Part shown: piece by piece, positions 25,444 through 34,701 of the stretch
Layout: each line of letters starts with the position of its first letter
Numbering within the stretch: position 1 is the stretch's first letter
Origin: CALEUX01 sp964608615
Lineage (GTDB): Bacteria; Bacteroidota; Bacteroidia; Bacteroidales; Marinilabiliaceae
Assembly (NCBI GenBank): GCA_964608615.1
Contig: CAZSQG010000009.1
Coordinates: 7,127 to 71,126 of the forward strand
Direction of reading: 5' to 3'
DNA length: 64,000 bases
Translations under genes and position numbers: made by a program
Notes under the pieces: model-generated
The model's database searches: none
The model's input: the letters and a program-made list of their open reading frames with translations, nothing else
Told to the model about the DNA's origin: nothing

Positions 25444-25959
25444 ATTACACTACAAGGCAATAAGTTTTTAGCTTATACTGCAATAGTTTAGCCATTGAAC
25501 AGCCTATATTTCCGAATGATCATTAAACTGACAAAAGGGAAACGAGTTATTCCTGTTAGGGGAAATTAAGAAAAGCTTTAAGTAATCGAATAATAAATAT
25601 GCTTGGCTAAAAAGGCATTTATTATTTACAACTCTGAGGAAATAACGATAAACCTTGAGCCAACCTATCTATAAAAAAGACTCACAAAAAAAACTCGAAT
25701 GCTGTTATTAAAAAACATCAATATCCGTGTTGATACCAACCTTTTTTTAATGGTCGATCGCCCCAACAGAGCATGCAGATAGTTCATCTCACAGAAAAAC
25801 ATTCCATCCAGGCATCGATACGGATATTCATTAAAAAAAACATTATTTCTCTATCTCTGTTAATGAAAACACAAAACTATTATTATGCTTGAGATTAACA
25901 TCTTGCCATTACAATAAAACAACAATCAATTAAAGAAAAATTGAAATACTGAGGCCTAT
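25444..25959. other. Intergenic region holding a dispersed repeat
   Basis: This 516-base gap lies upstream of the U32 gene and downstream of the RhlE-type helicase gene; both are on the minus strand. Its main content is the repeat at 25716-25832. No reading frame is supported. Confidence 0.5.
25716..25832 (+). repeat. Dispersed 117-bp repeat, copy A
   Basis: This segment starts catcaatatccgtgttgata and ends cggatattcatta, and its ends are imperfect inverted repeats (aatatccgt and acggatatt). The reverse complement of 39111-39228 matches it over nearly the whole length, with shared blocks such as aatatccgtgttgata, aatggtcgat-gcccc-like sequence and tagttcatctcac. Two copies 13 kb apart in opposite orientation suggest a small non-autonomous mobile element. 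Confidence 0.75.
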
Positions 25960-27207
25960 TTATCTGCTACTCCCAGGCTTGCGAGAACCGGATTTACCGG
26001 AAAAGCTTTTCCCTCCACCATTACCGCCACGACTAAATCCTCGTCCTATTTTACGTGAACCGGGTTTATATTCTGGTCCGGGATCAAAACCTTCGGGTAA
26101 TGGAACTTTATAAACAACCGTATCAATAAGTTTTTCAATCATCGAAAATTCATACTGATCTTTATCGTTAATAAAAGTCAATGCTACACCAGTTGATTTT
26201 GCTCTTGCCGTACGACCAACACGGTGCACATAATCTTCGGCATCGTTGGGAACATCAAAGTTGATTACCAAATCAATACCATCCACATCAATGCCACGTG
26301 CAATAATATCCGTGGCTACAAGAATCTGCACATTTCTATTTTTAAAATTACGCATAACCTCCTCGCGTTCGGCTTGTTCCAAATCGGAATGTATTGCTGA
26401 AGCATCCAATCCGGTTTGACGCAATGAGCGATGAATTTCCTTCACCTTTAACTTGGTAGATGAGAAAATGAGAACACTATTTACATCCTTACCTTTTAAC
26501 AGACTAATAATTAAAGGAATTTTTTGCGTATCATAAACAAGATAAGCACCTTGCAGAATACCCTCCGCAGGCTTTGATATGGAAATATTAATCTCCAATG
26601 GATTATTCAATAGCTTTTTCGATAACTGCCGAATTTTTGGTGGCATTGTGGCAGAAAAAAGCAATGTTTGCCGTTTCTTTGGCAAAGTACCTACTATCTG
26701 CATTATATCATCGTGAAAACCCATATCCAGCATACGATCGCCTTCATCCAAAATCAGATGAATAACAGTTGACATATCAACGTAACCCATTGTTAAATGC
26801 TGGATAAGCCTTCCTGGTGTAGCCACAATAACACTAACACCTTGTACAATGGCATTTTTCTGGCGATCCCACAAACCCGCATCATTTCCACCATAAACAG
26901 CTATTGATGAAACTGGTAAAAAATAAGAAAAACCTTCCAACTGTTGATCAATTTGAATGGCTAACTCCCGCGTGGGAACCAAAATCAATGTAGTAACTCC
27001 CTTAGGATGTTGAGTAACTAATTCGTTTAGAACAGGCAAAAGATAAGCAGCTGTTTTACCCGTTCCAGTCTGAGCACAGGCAATCAAATCGTTTCCCTTC
27101 ATAATAACAGGGATTGTTTGTTCCTGCACCGGCGTAGCTTCGTCAAAACGCATTGCGTCAAGTCCATCAAGGACCTCTGCAGAAAACTCAAACTCTTTAA
27201 ACTTCAA
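25960..27207 (-). CDS. DEAD-box RNA helicase, RhlE type, with DEGD motif II
   Basis: This 415-residue protein is an ATP-dependent RNA helicase, expected to act in ribosome assembly or RNA decay. The Walker A motif AQTGTGKT is at 45-52, PTRELA at 78-83, motif II reads DEGD at 154-157 (normally DEAD), SAT follows in LLFSATMPP, and HRVGRTARA is near residue 330. The C-terminal tail (about 375-415) is rich in Gly, Ser, Arg and Lys, a typical RNA-binding extension. The alanine-to-glycine change at position 156 keeps the catalytic acidic residues. The gene appears monocistronic. Confidence 0.94.
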   Translation of the reverse strand: MKFKEFEFSAEVLDGLDAMRFDEATPVQEQTIPVIMKGNDLIACAQTGTGKTAAYLLPVLNELVTQHPKGVTTLILVPTRELAIQIDQQLEGFSYFLPVSSIAVYGGNDAGLWDRQKNAIVQGVSVIVATPGRLIQHLTMGYVDMSTVIHLILDEGDRMLDMGFHDDIMQIVGTLPKKRQTLLFSATMPPKIRQLSKKLLNNPLEINISISKPAEGILQGAYLVYDTQKIPLIISLLKGKDVNSVLIFSSTKLKVKEIHRSLRQTGLDASAIHSDLEQAEREEVMRNFKNRNVQILVATDIIARGIDVDGIDLVINFDVPNDAEDYVHRVGRTARAKSTGVALTFINDKDQYEFSMIEKLIDTVVYKVPLPEGFDPGPEYKPGSRKIGRGFSRGGNGGGKSFSGKSGSRKPGSSR

Positions 27208-27400
27208 AATAGTAATTATTAAGTTCCGTCAATAGTTATTTAGGAAATGTATATCAAGTCAATTAGGCCCATCATTTGGGATCATCCTTTAACTAATCAG
27301 TCATACACAAGACATCTATCGACAATATTATCATCAATTGTTTATACTTTTTTCAACTTCTCTTCTCTCTGGTCCCATTTTCATTTCTCCGACTGTAGAT

Positions 27401-28585
27401 CTACTCCACATACAGCACCAATCCCTTCAGATACTCTCCTTCAGGATGATAAATGCTAACCGGATGGTCGGCTGGTTGTTCAAGCTGGTGCAAAATACGC
27501 ACATTTCGCTCTGAGCGCGCTGCAGCTGAAAAAACTGCTGTTCTGAATGCATCGCGCGAAACAACCTGCGAACAAGAAAAGGTAAACAAGAGACCTCCCG
27601 GACGAATTTGCTCAATAGCCTTTGCATTTAACCTTTTGTAGCCCTGAAGAGCATTTTTAACCACATTCAAATGTTTAGCAAAAGCCGGCGGATCAAGAAT
27701 CATTAGGTCATACTTATTCTCGGCTGAATCAAGAAATTTAAATGCATCCATTGCATAAGCTTCATGTCGGTTATCATCAGGATAGTTGAGCTCCACATTA
27801 GTGCGTGTAAGCTCAATAGCCCGTTCAGAGCTATCGACTGAATGCACCAGGCTGGCACCACCCCGCATAGCATAAAACGAAAAGCCGCCTGTGTAACAAA
27901 ACATATTAAGGACACTACGGTTGGCACTATATTTTTCAACCAATGCACGATTTTCGCGCTGATCAACAAAGAAACCGGTTTTCTGTCCTTTCTCCCAGTC
28001 AACATTAAACTTCATTCCGTTTTCAAGAGCTATATGTGATGTAGATTTACCCCATATAAATCCATTTGTGGGCTCTAAACCGGCTTTAAATGGTAACGTC
28101 CCTTCTGACTTATTATAGATAGCATGCAAATTATCGCCCAATACTTTACGCAAAGCCTCAACTAATATTTCTCTAAGTCGGTACATCGACACTGTATGCA
28201 TCTGCATAACCGCTGTGCCAGCATACATATCAATAATAAGGCCCGGCATTCCATCGCCCTCTCCATGTACTAAACGAAAAGCATTGGTTTGTGGATTACC
28301 TGCAAGGCCTGCTACTTTTCGCAGTATCCAGGCTTGTTCAATCTTTTTTTCCCAGAATGATGCATCAATATCCACCTGCGAGAATGAAACAATGCGTACG
28401 GCAATTGAACCAATCTGGTAATGCCCCAAACCGAGAAAATTACCCCTTACATCAGTCACTTCAACAAGGTCGCCCTCGTCAACATTTCCAGTAATATTTT
28501 TAATTGCGCCTGAAAAAACCCAGGGATGGAATCGTTTAAGACTCTGCTCTTTTCCCGGTTTCAGAATAATTTTGTGCATTAGCAT
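27401..28585 (-). CDS. Class I SAM-dependent 23S rRNA cytosine methyltransferase (RlmI-like)
   Basis: This 394-residue protein has an N-terminal PUA-like RNA-binding domain (residues about 3-80; KIILKPGKEQSLKRFHPWVFSGAI written across the start) and a C-terminal Rossmann methyltransferase domain. The latter shows VLNMFCYTGGFS as the SAM-binding loop (about 225-236) and LMILDPPAFAK as motif IV. It matches RlmI/YccW, which methylates C5 of a cytosine in 23S rRNA. The start may be the second methionine (MHKIIL). It follows the RNase D-like gene by 17 bases on the same strand and is probably cotranscribed with it and the DUF5063 gene. Confidence 0.92.
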   Translation of the reverse strand: MLMHKIILKPGKEQSLKRFHPWVFSGAIKNITGNVDEGDLVEVTDVRGNFLGLGHYQIGSIAVRIVSFSQVDIDASFWEKKIEQAWILRKVAGLAGNPQTNAFRLVHGEGDGMPGLIIDMYAGTAVMQMHTVSMYRLREILVEALRKVLGDNLHAIYNKSEGTLPFKAGLEPTNGFIWGKSTSHIALENGMKFNVDWEKGQKTGFFVDQRENRALVEKYSANRSVLNMFCYTGGFSFYAMRGGASLVHSVDSSERAIELTRTNVELNYPDDNRHEAYAMDAFKFLDSAENKYDLMILDPPAFAKHLNVVKNALQGYKRLNAKAIEQIRPGGLLFTFSCSQVVSRDAFRTAVFSAAARSERNVRILHQLEQPADHPVSIYHPEGEYLKGLVLYVE

Positions 28586-28602
28586 AAATACTGTTTGGAA
28601 AT

Positions 28603-29211
28603 CTAATTATTAAATTGAAGACTCTTAACCTGAAATGTCGGTTCCAGCACCATTAGCTCATTAAAAATCATAAGTGCAGCCCAGGCATCTGTGGCAGCAT
28701 AATCAATTTGGGCCTGAGTTAACAATTCCATTTCCCAGTTACTTAATCGTTGTCGTTTCGAAATACGAACATTAAGGACCAGAGCTGCAAGCCCTTTTAA
28801 ACTAAAGGTATCAATACCAAAAGCCTTGACCATATCCTGAAGTTCAATAAAACCGGCTGGCTTAAACTTCGTTACTTTATTTAACCCCTTAAGATCATCT
28901 CTTATTCCCACACCTATTTTCAGAATAGAGCGGTTTTCGAGTAGGTTTGTTAAAACCTTTGGCAAACCAGTTTTATTAATCCTGAACAGAAATGCCTCTT
29001 CTGTGGTAGAAATTTGGAGTAGAGAAATAGTGTTCCCTTCTCCCTTTTTAAAAGAGGGCTTGGTTTCTGTATCAAATCCAAGGTAACGCTCTTTCGAGAG
29101 TTTCTCAACAATCCCCGGTACATCCGAGGATTGTTCAACCACCGTAATTACACCAGAAAACTGACTCAATGGCAGTTCCTCTATTGCTTCTTTACTAATA
29201 CTACTATCCAT
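28603..29211 (-). CDS. 3'-5' exonuclease, RNase D-like (DEDDy)
   Basis: This 202-residue protein is a single DEDD exonuclease domain without the HRDC domains of full RNase D. The first motif is GFDTETKPSF (Asp and Glu), the second GVGIRDDLKGL, and the third YAATDAWAAL, where the tyrosine marks the DEDDy subgroup. It should remove nucleotides from RNA or DNA 3' ends with two metal ions. It sits between the DUF5063 gene (23 bases upstream) and the RlmI-like gene (17 bases downstream), a tight run suggesting one transcript and a role in RNA metabolism. The substrate is unknown. Confidence 0.9.
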   Translation of the reverse strand: MDSSISKEAIEELPLSQFSGVITVVEQSSDVPGIVEKLSKERYLGFDTETKPSFKKGEGNTISLLQISTTEEAFLFRINKTGLPKVLTNLLENRSILKIGVGIRDDLKGLNKVTKFKPAGFIELQDMVKAFGIDTFSLKGLAALVLNVRISKRQRLSNWEMELLTQAQIDYAATDAWAALMIFNELMVLEPTFQVKSLQFNN

Positions 29212-29234
29212 TAAAACTTATAATTACAGGCATT

Positions 29235-29882
29235 CTATTCTTTCGTTTTTCTGCCTGGGAATAACTCATTTTGCCAATCTTTTTGCCGTTGAGAAATAAT
29301 CCAGTTTTCACTATTAGGCAATCCATCTTTCTCATCGCTTTCATCTGCCTCCTCTAAATCTTCTCCGCCATAATAGACCTGATGCAAAGCCCTAAGAACA
29401 TTCACCAATCGTTGTCCCCAGTATAGTTCAAACTGACGAATCAACTCAACCAGTGCATCATTCATTATTTCAGTAACAGCAGTACGATAATTTAGCAGAA
29501 AATTCTTAATATCCTGATAAATATCGGCCATATTTTCAGAGACCATTGATGATAATGGGGCATCGCTTCGCTGCATATCGGCTGTGAATACTTCCAGATA
29601 ATCATCAAAACGGCCCATCTTATGCATCACATGATGACGTACAAACTCATAATCTTCTTCAGTCACAAAACTTTCCAGAAAATCGTCTAACATGTTCTCC
29701 GACTTAGGAAGAACCGATGCTTTTAGATATAATAACGGTAATATTTTTAGAGCAGTACCAGTAAATATTTTCCTATCCTGCTCCTGAACATTTTCAAGCC
29801 AGTTACAGAATTCGCGCCCTACTGTTACAAACTCTATTACGTTTCTGGAATAAACCAGATGTTCAAATTGCTCTTCCATCAT
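29235..29882 (-). CDS. DUF5063 domain protein
   Basis: This 215-residue protein matches the DUF5063 family, typically found in Bacteroidota next to the RNase D-like and RlmI-like genes. It is predicted helical and soluble, with recognisable segments FCNWLENVQEQDRKIF, LPLLYLKASVLP, a central stretch DIYQDIKNFLLNYR, and WGQRLVNVLRALHQVYYG. The region after about residue 172 is acidic (GGEDLEEADESDEKDG). No catalytic motif is evident and the function is unknown. The tight spacing with the two downstream genes suggests coexpression and perhaps a structural role in RNA processing. Confidence 0.85.
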   Translation of the reverse strand: MMEEQFEHLVYSRNVIEFVTVGREFCNWLENVQEQDRKIFTGTALKILPLLYLKASVLPKSENMLDDFLESFVTEEDYEFVRHHVMHKMGRFDDYLEVFTADMQRSDAPLSSMVSENMADIYQDIKNFLLNYRTAVTEIMNDALVELIRQFELYWGQRLVNVLRALHQVYYGGEDLEEADESDEKDGLPNSENWIISQRQKDWQNELFPGRKTKE

Positions 29883-29981
29883 AATATTTCATAGCACAAC
29901 ACACATCTACACATCAGACTGCAAAGTTAATAAAATCCTGTTGGCAACTGATACAAATCAGTCAAATTGAACTAATACCAA

Positions 29982-31901
29982 CTAATCTTTAAGCCATTCC
30001 ATACACCCATCCTCATTTTGGCCAATTATTCCCACATCTTCAAGCCACGACAAAACCTTCCAAACCTTATCAGAAGTAACCCCGGAAATCGTTGCCAGCT
30101 GGTCGGCCGGAATAGGATTCTTTTTCAGTCTGTGCTTTATCTTATCTGTAATTGCATCAAATTCGTTATCGGCTACCTCTGTTTTTCTCCTATTAACACA
30201 TACATCACAATGGCCGCAATTACTGCTGCTAATCTGACCAAAATAGCTAAGCAACAGGCGACTTCGGCAAATATGACTGGATGTTGCGTAATCAATTACC
30301 GCATCCACACGATCACGATATTGTTCCTTCCGCTTTTGATATACTTCGGGTGGAAAAACCAGATAACGTGGCTCTTCCCTTCGTTGCAGATAAGATATTA
30401 CAGGTGTATTTCGCTGTGGAATGTAATGAATAACCTTAAAACGACTCAACGTAAGCAATGACTGATAAACCTCATCACGAGTAACATTAAGACGCTTTGC
30501 CATCAAATCTTCATCAATAGAGGAATATTCGGTAAAAAGACCAGTATAGCTGCGTAATAAAACTTTTATAACCGCATCGAGAGAGGAATTAGCAACCTGA
30601 AATTTATACAATTCAAAATTATCAAACAGAACCTTCACCTTGGAAGGAATATCCATTTCTTCAGAAAAAACAAGATAACCAGCTCTTTGAAGGATTTTCA
30701 GACTATTGAATACAGTCAGCGCACTAAATCCATAGGCAGCACAAAAGCGGCCAATATTAAAATCGAAATTCGCATCTATTCCCGAACCAACAGCAATCTG
30801 GAAAAAATTTCCCAGAGCATCATAAATGCGCTTTATCACATCGGGTTCGGGGAAAGTAATGGTGGCAGTGCGATTTAGCTGTATCTTATCGGCCGGCGAC
30901 CAAAGAAGTACCGAATAAGCCTTTTCACCATCGCGTCCGGCCCTGCCTGCCTCCTGAAAATAGGCTTCAAGCGAATTGGGTGTATCTATATGAACTACCA
31001 CACGCACATCAGGTTTATCAATCCCCATTCCAAAAGCATTGGTGCAAACCATTACTCTAATATTATTTCTTTTCCATTTCTCCTGACGCTCATCTTTTAT
31101 CTTCTGCGAAAGTCCTGCATGAAAAAAGTCTGCTTTGATGCCATTGCGTGAAATCAACTCTGCATATTCCCTTGTTTTCTTACGATTACGAACATATACC
31201 AAAGCTGAGCCTTTAACCGACTCAAGTATCTTTAACAATTGCTCTTCTTTATTTTCAGCCAGACGAACCACATAGGCAAGATTAGTTCGTTCAAAGCTCT
31301 TTTGAAAAACATTTTTCTCTTTAAATAACAATTGTTCCTGAATATCATCAACAACCTGAGGGGTTGCAGTTGCAGTTAAGGCCAAAACAGGTACATCGGG
31401 TAACAATTCACGAATCTTTGCAATGTTCAAATACGACGGCCTGAAATCGTACCCCCATTGCGAGATACAATGAGCCTCATCAATAGCCAGCAGATTGATT
31501 TTCAGATTAGGCAATTTGGTAAGAAAAAGTTCTGTTGAAAGACGCTCTGGCGAAAGATAGAGAAACTTATATCCACCATAAATACAGTTATCAAATGCCG
31601 TTTGAATTTCAAGAAAAGTTAAGCCCGAATGAATAGCATGAGCTTTTATGCCCTTTTTTTTCAGGTTCTCAACCTGATCTTTCATAAGAGCAATTAGCGG
31701 CGTTACCACAATACACAATCCTTCGCTGGCAAGTGCCGGTACCTGAAAGGTTATGGATTTCCCACCACCGGTTGGCATCAGTCCAAGCGTGTCACGCCCC
31801 TCTCCAACCGATCGGATAATATCCTCCTGTAAAGAACGGAATGTACTAAAACCCCAATACTTCTTTAAAGTCTCCTGATATATATTATCTTCTGTTTTCA
31901 T
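29982..31901 (-). CDS. RecQ-like ATP-dependent DNA helicase
   Basis: This 639-residue protein is a superfamily-2 DNA helicase of the RecQ type. Walker A is MPTGGGKSITFQ (about 40-50), motif II DEAHCISQWGYDFRPSY, and the helicase C domain contains FGMGIDKPDVR and EAGRAGRDG. A zinc-binding region follows: CRSRLLLSYFG with SSNCGHCDVC (about 545-570), then a short winged-helix-like tail to the end. No HRDC domain is present, so it is shorter than E. coli RecQ at that end. It unwinds DNA 3'-5' in recombination repair. It is the most upstream gene of the RecQ-DUF5063-exonuclease-RlmI run, with 99 bases to the next gene. Confidence 0.94.
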   Translation of the reverse strand: MKTEDNIYQETLKKYWGFSTFRSLQEDIIRSVGEGRDTLGLMPTGGGKSITFQVPALASEGLCIVVTPLIALMKDQVENLKKKGIKAHAIHSGLTFLEIQTAFDNCIYGGYKFLYLSPERLSTELFLTKLPNLKINLLAIDEAHCISQWGYDFRPSYLNIAKIRELLPDVPVLALTATATPQVVDDIQEQLLFKEKNVFQKSFERTNLAYVVRLAENKEEQLLKILESVKGSALVYVRNRKKTREYAELISRNGIKADFFHAGLSQKIKDERQEKWKRNNIRVMVCTNAFGMGIDKPDVRVVVHIDTPNSLEAYFQEAGRAGRDGEKAYSVLLWSPADKIQLNRTATITFPEPDVIKRIYDALGNFFQIAVGSGIDANFDFNIGRFCAAYGFSALTVFNSLKILQRAGYLVFSEEMDIPSKVKVLFDNFELYKFQVANSSLDAVIKVLLRSYTGLFTEYSSIDEDLMAKRLNVTRDEVYQSLLTLSRFKVIHYIPQRNTPVISYLQRREEPRYLVFPPEVYQKRKEQYRDRVDAVIDYATSSHICRSRLLLSYFGQISSSNCGHCDVCVNRRKTEVADNEFDAITDKIKHRLKKNPIPADQLATISGVTSDKVWKVLSWLEDVGIIGQNEDGCMEWLKD

Positions 31902-32456
31902 TCGAAAACAATTTCATACTAAAAAATTAAAATGACCCCTAAATTCAATCAGGCATATTTGAAAACCAAATTTACAAAAGCAGATTGGTTTTAAATCTGT
32001 CAAAGCATAATTAATAAGATTCTTCGCTCCGCAACCAATGACAGGCTCCTTTTTCCTTCGCCACAACATCATCAGGATTGTCCTCCCTAATGGAGTGATA
32101 GATCTGATGCTCAGTGTTTGAGGATATTCAATTCCTCATCAAAGTGGTTAGATTCTTCGCTGCACTCAGGATGACAACACAATAATATAAGGAAGGAAAT
32201 AGGAGAAGGCGGGCGACGCCCGCCTTCTCCTATTTCCTTTTACCCAACGTCAGCCTGTCATCCTGAGTGCAGCAATGGACCTAAATGTCAATAAATCTGT
32301 AACATGTCATTGGCATAGCAGCGAAAAATCTAATTATTTTGATCGTTCAGCTTGGTGTTACTGAATAGTTAATTTCAGTAATTTTTGATTTTAATTTATA
32401 CGCTGCTATCATACTGGCTACCTGAGTATTATAGCTCGTAACACAATGACAAACAA
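31902..32456. other. Intergenic region with a nested palindromic element
   Basis: This region lies between the S46 peptidase gene's stop (minus strand) and the recQ start. It contains the element at 32148-32333 and, upstream, a fragment of the same kind of sequence (gattcttcgctccgc near 32018-32032). No gene is seen. Confidence 0.5.
32148..32333. repeat. Nested palindromic repeat element
   Basis: Three inverted pairs are nested. The outer pair is ttagattcttcgctgc (32148-32163) and gcagcgaaaaatctaa (32318-32333), with one mismatch. The middle pair is gctgcactcaggatgaca and tgtcatcctgagtgcagc. The inner pair is a perfect 23-bp stem, 32193-32215 with 32217-32239, containing gagaaggcgggcg and separated by a single base. 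Transcribed from either strand it would form a long hairpin. Similar tcgctgcactcaggatgaca sequences are common intergenic repeats in Bacteroidota genomes. Confidence 0.8.
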
Positions 32457-34622
32457 CTAATCTACCAAGGTCATCTCATCCAAAAGGTATTCAGCTCCGG
32501 CAAACTTCTCAATAATAAACAAAACATATCGCACATCCAGTGATATATTCCTGCTTTGCTGAGGATTAAACATCAAATCACTTGTCACTCCATCCCAGGC
32601 GCGATCAAAGTTAATTCCAATAAGTTCTCCACGGCTATTAATAACAGGACTTCCAGAGTTCCCACCAGTTGTATGATTATCGGCAATAAAGCAAACCGGG
32701 ATAGTACCATTCACCTCATATCTTCCAAAATCTTTATTTTTATAAAGTTCCTTTAATCTGGCAGGAACCCTGTAATCATAAACTTCAGGATTATCCTTTT
32801 GCATGATGCCTTCGAGTGTTGTAAAGTACTTATAATAAACACCATCAGCAGCATTATAACCATGAACATTTCCATAGGCAACACGAAGCGTTGAATTGGC
32901 ATCGGGATAAAAAACACGTTCAGGCTCAAAATCCATCATGGCTGCCATATAAATATTGTTTAGGCTGTCAATTTGAGTCTTTAACTTTTCAAATTGTGGA
33001 TTAATAACATTATAATATGTATTGCGCATCGAAACAAACATTTTAAAAGCCGGATCATTACGCATATTTTGTAACGAAACCGAAGAGGAATCATTTAACA
33101 ATTGAGTTACAGTTGCTACATCTGTATAAGCCGTTCTCTCAAAATAATCGTTTACATAATCAGAAATATTTCCTTTATAGTTGTTTTCGATAAACGAAAA
33201 AATATCGGGATGAAACTCTTCCGGCACATCAACCTTAAAATGTTTAAGTGAAACAAGCATTATTTCTTTATCAATTGGGCAATAATAATCTTTAAAATGT
33301 TTAGCAACTTCCTCTTGTACCCGACTCTTTTCTTTCGATATCATTTCTTCATTGCGATCATTGCGTTGTATCATAACCGAAAGTTTTTCAAATGCACCAG
33401 CTAAACGAGCCGACTCAAGCCCCGTACGACCAACAAACTCCAATAAATAATCGTGTGCAAGCCGGTATTTAGCATACTCACTATAAATTGAACCATAACT
33501 CTCCAATAAAGCTCCATATCTTTGTTTTCGCTCTTCCGAAGAATTAACCCATTCAGTAAAGTTTGATTCATAAAGCTGCTTTTTACCAATAACATCGAGC
33601 TTTTTTAAACCGTTAATTTCGCCAATCCATCGTTTCCAGGAATTCGAAAGAGTGGCATTTTTTGCTGCATACTGAATACGTACGGTTTGATTGAATTCCA
33701 TATGCCTATTCATTATTTCCAGTTTAGCTGTACGAAGATCAACCAATTTTGGATAAACCATATTCTCAAGCATATCTATATGGTGTGATGTTACATATTG
33801 ATAAGTCCTTCCAGGATATCCAAAAACGAGCGTAAAATCACCTTCCTCTACTCCATTTAAAGAGATAGGGAAATGCACCGATGATTTATATGGTACATTA
33901 TCTGAAGAATATAACGCCGGCTTGTTTTCACTATTTGCATAAATGCGAAAGAGTGAAAAATCGCCTGTGTGTCGCGGCCACATCCAGTTGTCGGTATCGC
34001 CTCCAAACTTTCCAATAGCCGAAGGAGGTGCTCCAACCAAACGGATATCAGTAAAAACTTCATTAACAAAAAGAAAGTATTGATTTCCATCATAAAAGGG
34101 TTCCACAACAGCTGTATAATGAGTTTCTTCAACTGCTTTTTTTCGAATGGATGATATATTCTTTGCAATAATTGCCTGCCGGGTTTTCATGGACATATTG
34201 TCATTTATGCTGTCAAGGACCTGTTCGGTAACGTCTTCCATTCTTTTCAGAAAAGTAACCCTCAAGTTTGAATTTGATAACTCTTCAGTAGGCGACATGG
34301 CCCAAAAGCCATTGGTGAGGTAGTCATTTTTTATGCTACTATGACTTTGAACAGCTGAATATCCACAATGGTAATTAGTTATAAGCAAACCTTTATCGGA
34401 GATTAATTCACCGGTACAACCTCCTCCAAAAATCATAACGGCATCTTTCATGCTAGCCTGATTGATGCTGTATATATCTTCAGCAGTCAGCTTAAATCCC
34501 ATTGACTGCATTTCCTCAATATTGTACTTTTCAAGCAACATCGGAATCCACATTCCTTCCTTAGCCACCACATATTGTGAAACCAGTACTATCAGAAATA
34601 GTGATTTGAATTTTTTAAACAT
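32457..34622 (-). CDS. S46 family dipeptidyl-peptidase, DPP11-like
   Basis: This 721-residue secreted or periplasmic serine exopeptidase follows a signal peptide (about 1-20, ending VVA). The catalytic His is at 85 in ITNYHCGYSAVQ, the Asp in HTGDFSLFRIY near 227, and the Ser at 656 in TTGGNSGSPV. Arg674 in INFDRAWDG aligns with the residue that separates DPP11 (Arg, prefers Asp or Glu at P1) from DPP7 (Gly, prefers hydrophobic residues), so acidic dipeptide release is predicted. The length matches the Porphyromonas enzymes (about 720). It supports growth on peptides. The gene is transcribed alone. Confidence 0.93.
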   Translation of the reverse strand: MFKKFKSLFLIVLVSQYVVAKEGMWIPMLLEKYNIEEMQSMGFKLTAEDIYSINQASMKDAVMIFGGGCTGELISDKGLLITNYHCGYSAVQSHSSIKNDYLTNGFWAMSPTEELSNSNLRVTFLKRMEDVTEQVLDSINDNMSMKTRQAIIAKNISSIRKKAVEETHYTAVVEPFYDGNQYFLFVNEVFTDIRLVGAPPSAIGKFGGDTDNWMWPRHTGDFSLFRIYANSENKPALYSSDNVPYKSSVHFPISLNGVEEGDFTLVFGYPGRTYQYVTSHHIDMLENMVYPKLVDLRTAKLEIMNRHMEFNQTVRIQYAAKNATLSNSWKRWIGEINGLKKLDVIGKKQLYESNFTEWVNSSEERKQRYGALLESYGSIYSEYAKYRLAHDYLLEFVGRTGLESARLAGAFEKLSVMIQRNDRNEEMISKEKSRVQEEVAKHFKDYYCPIDKEIMLVSLKHFKVDVPEEFHPDIFSFIENNYKGNISDYVNDYFERTAYTDVATVTQLLNDSSSVSLQNMRNDPAFKMFVSMRNTYYNVINPQFEKLKTQIDSLNNIYMAAMMDFEPERVFYPDANSTLRVAYGNVHGYNAADGVYYKYFTTLEGIMQKDNPEVYDYRVPARLKELYKNKDFGRYEVNGTIPVCFIADNHTTGGNSGSPVINSRGELIGINFDRAWDGVTSDLMFNPQQSRNISLDVRYVLFIIEKFAGAEYLLDEMTLVD

Positions 34623-34701
34623 AGATTTTTCTTTACAGTCATATTGAATTCCATACTCTTTCGGACAAAAAGAAAAGTATTAATACAATGATTCTATCAT
34701 A

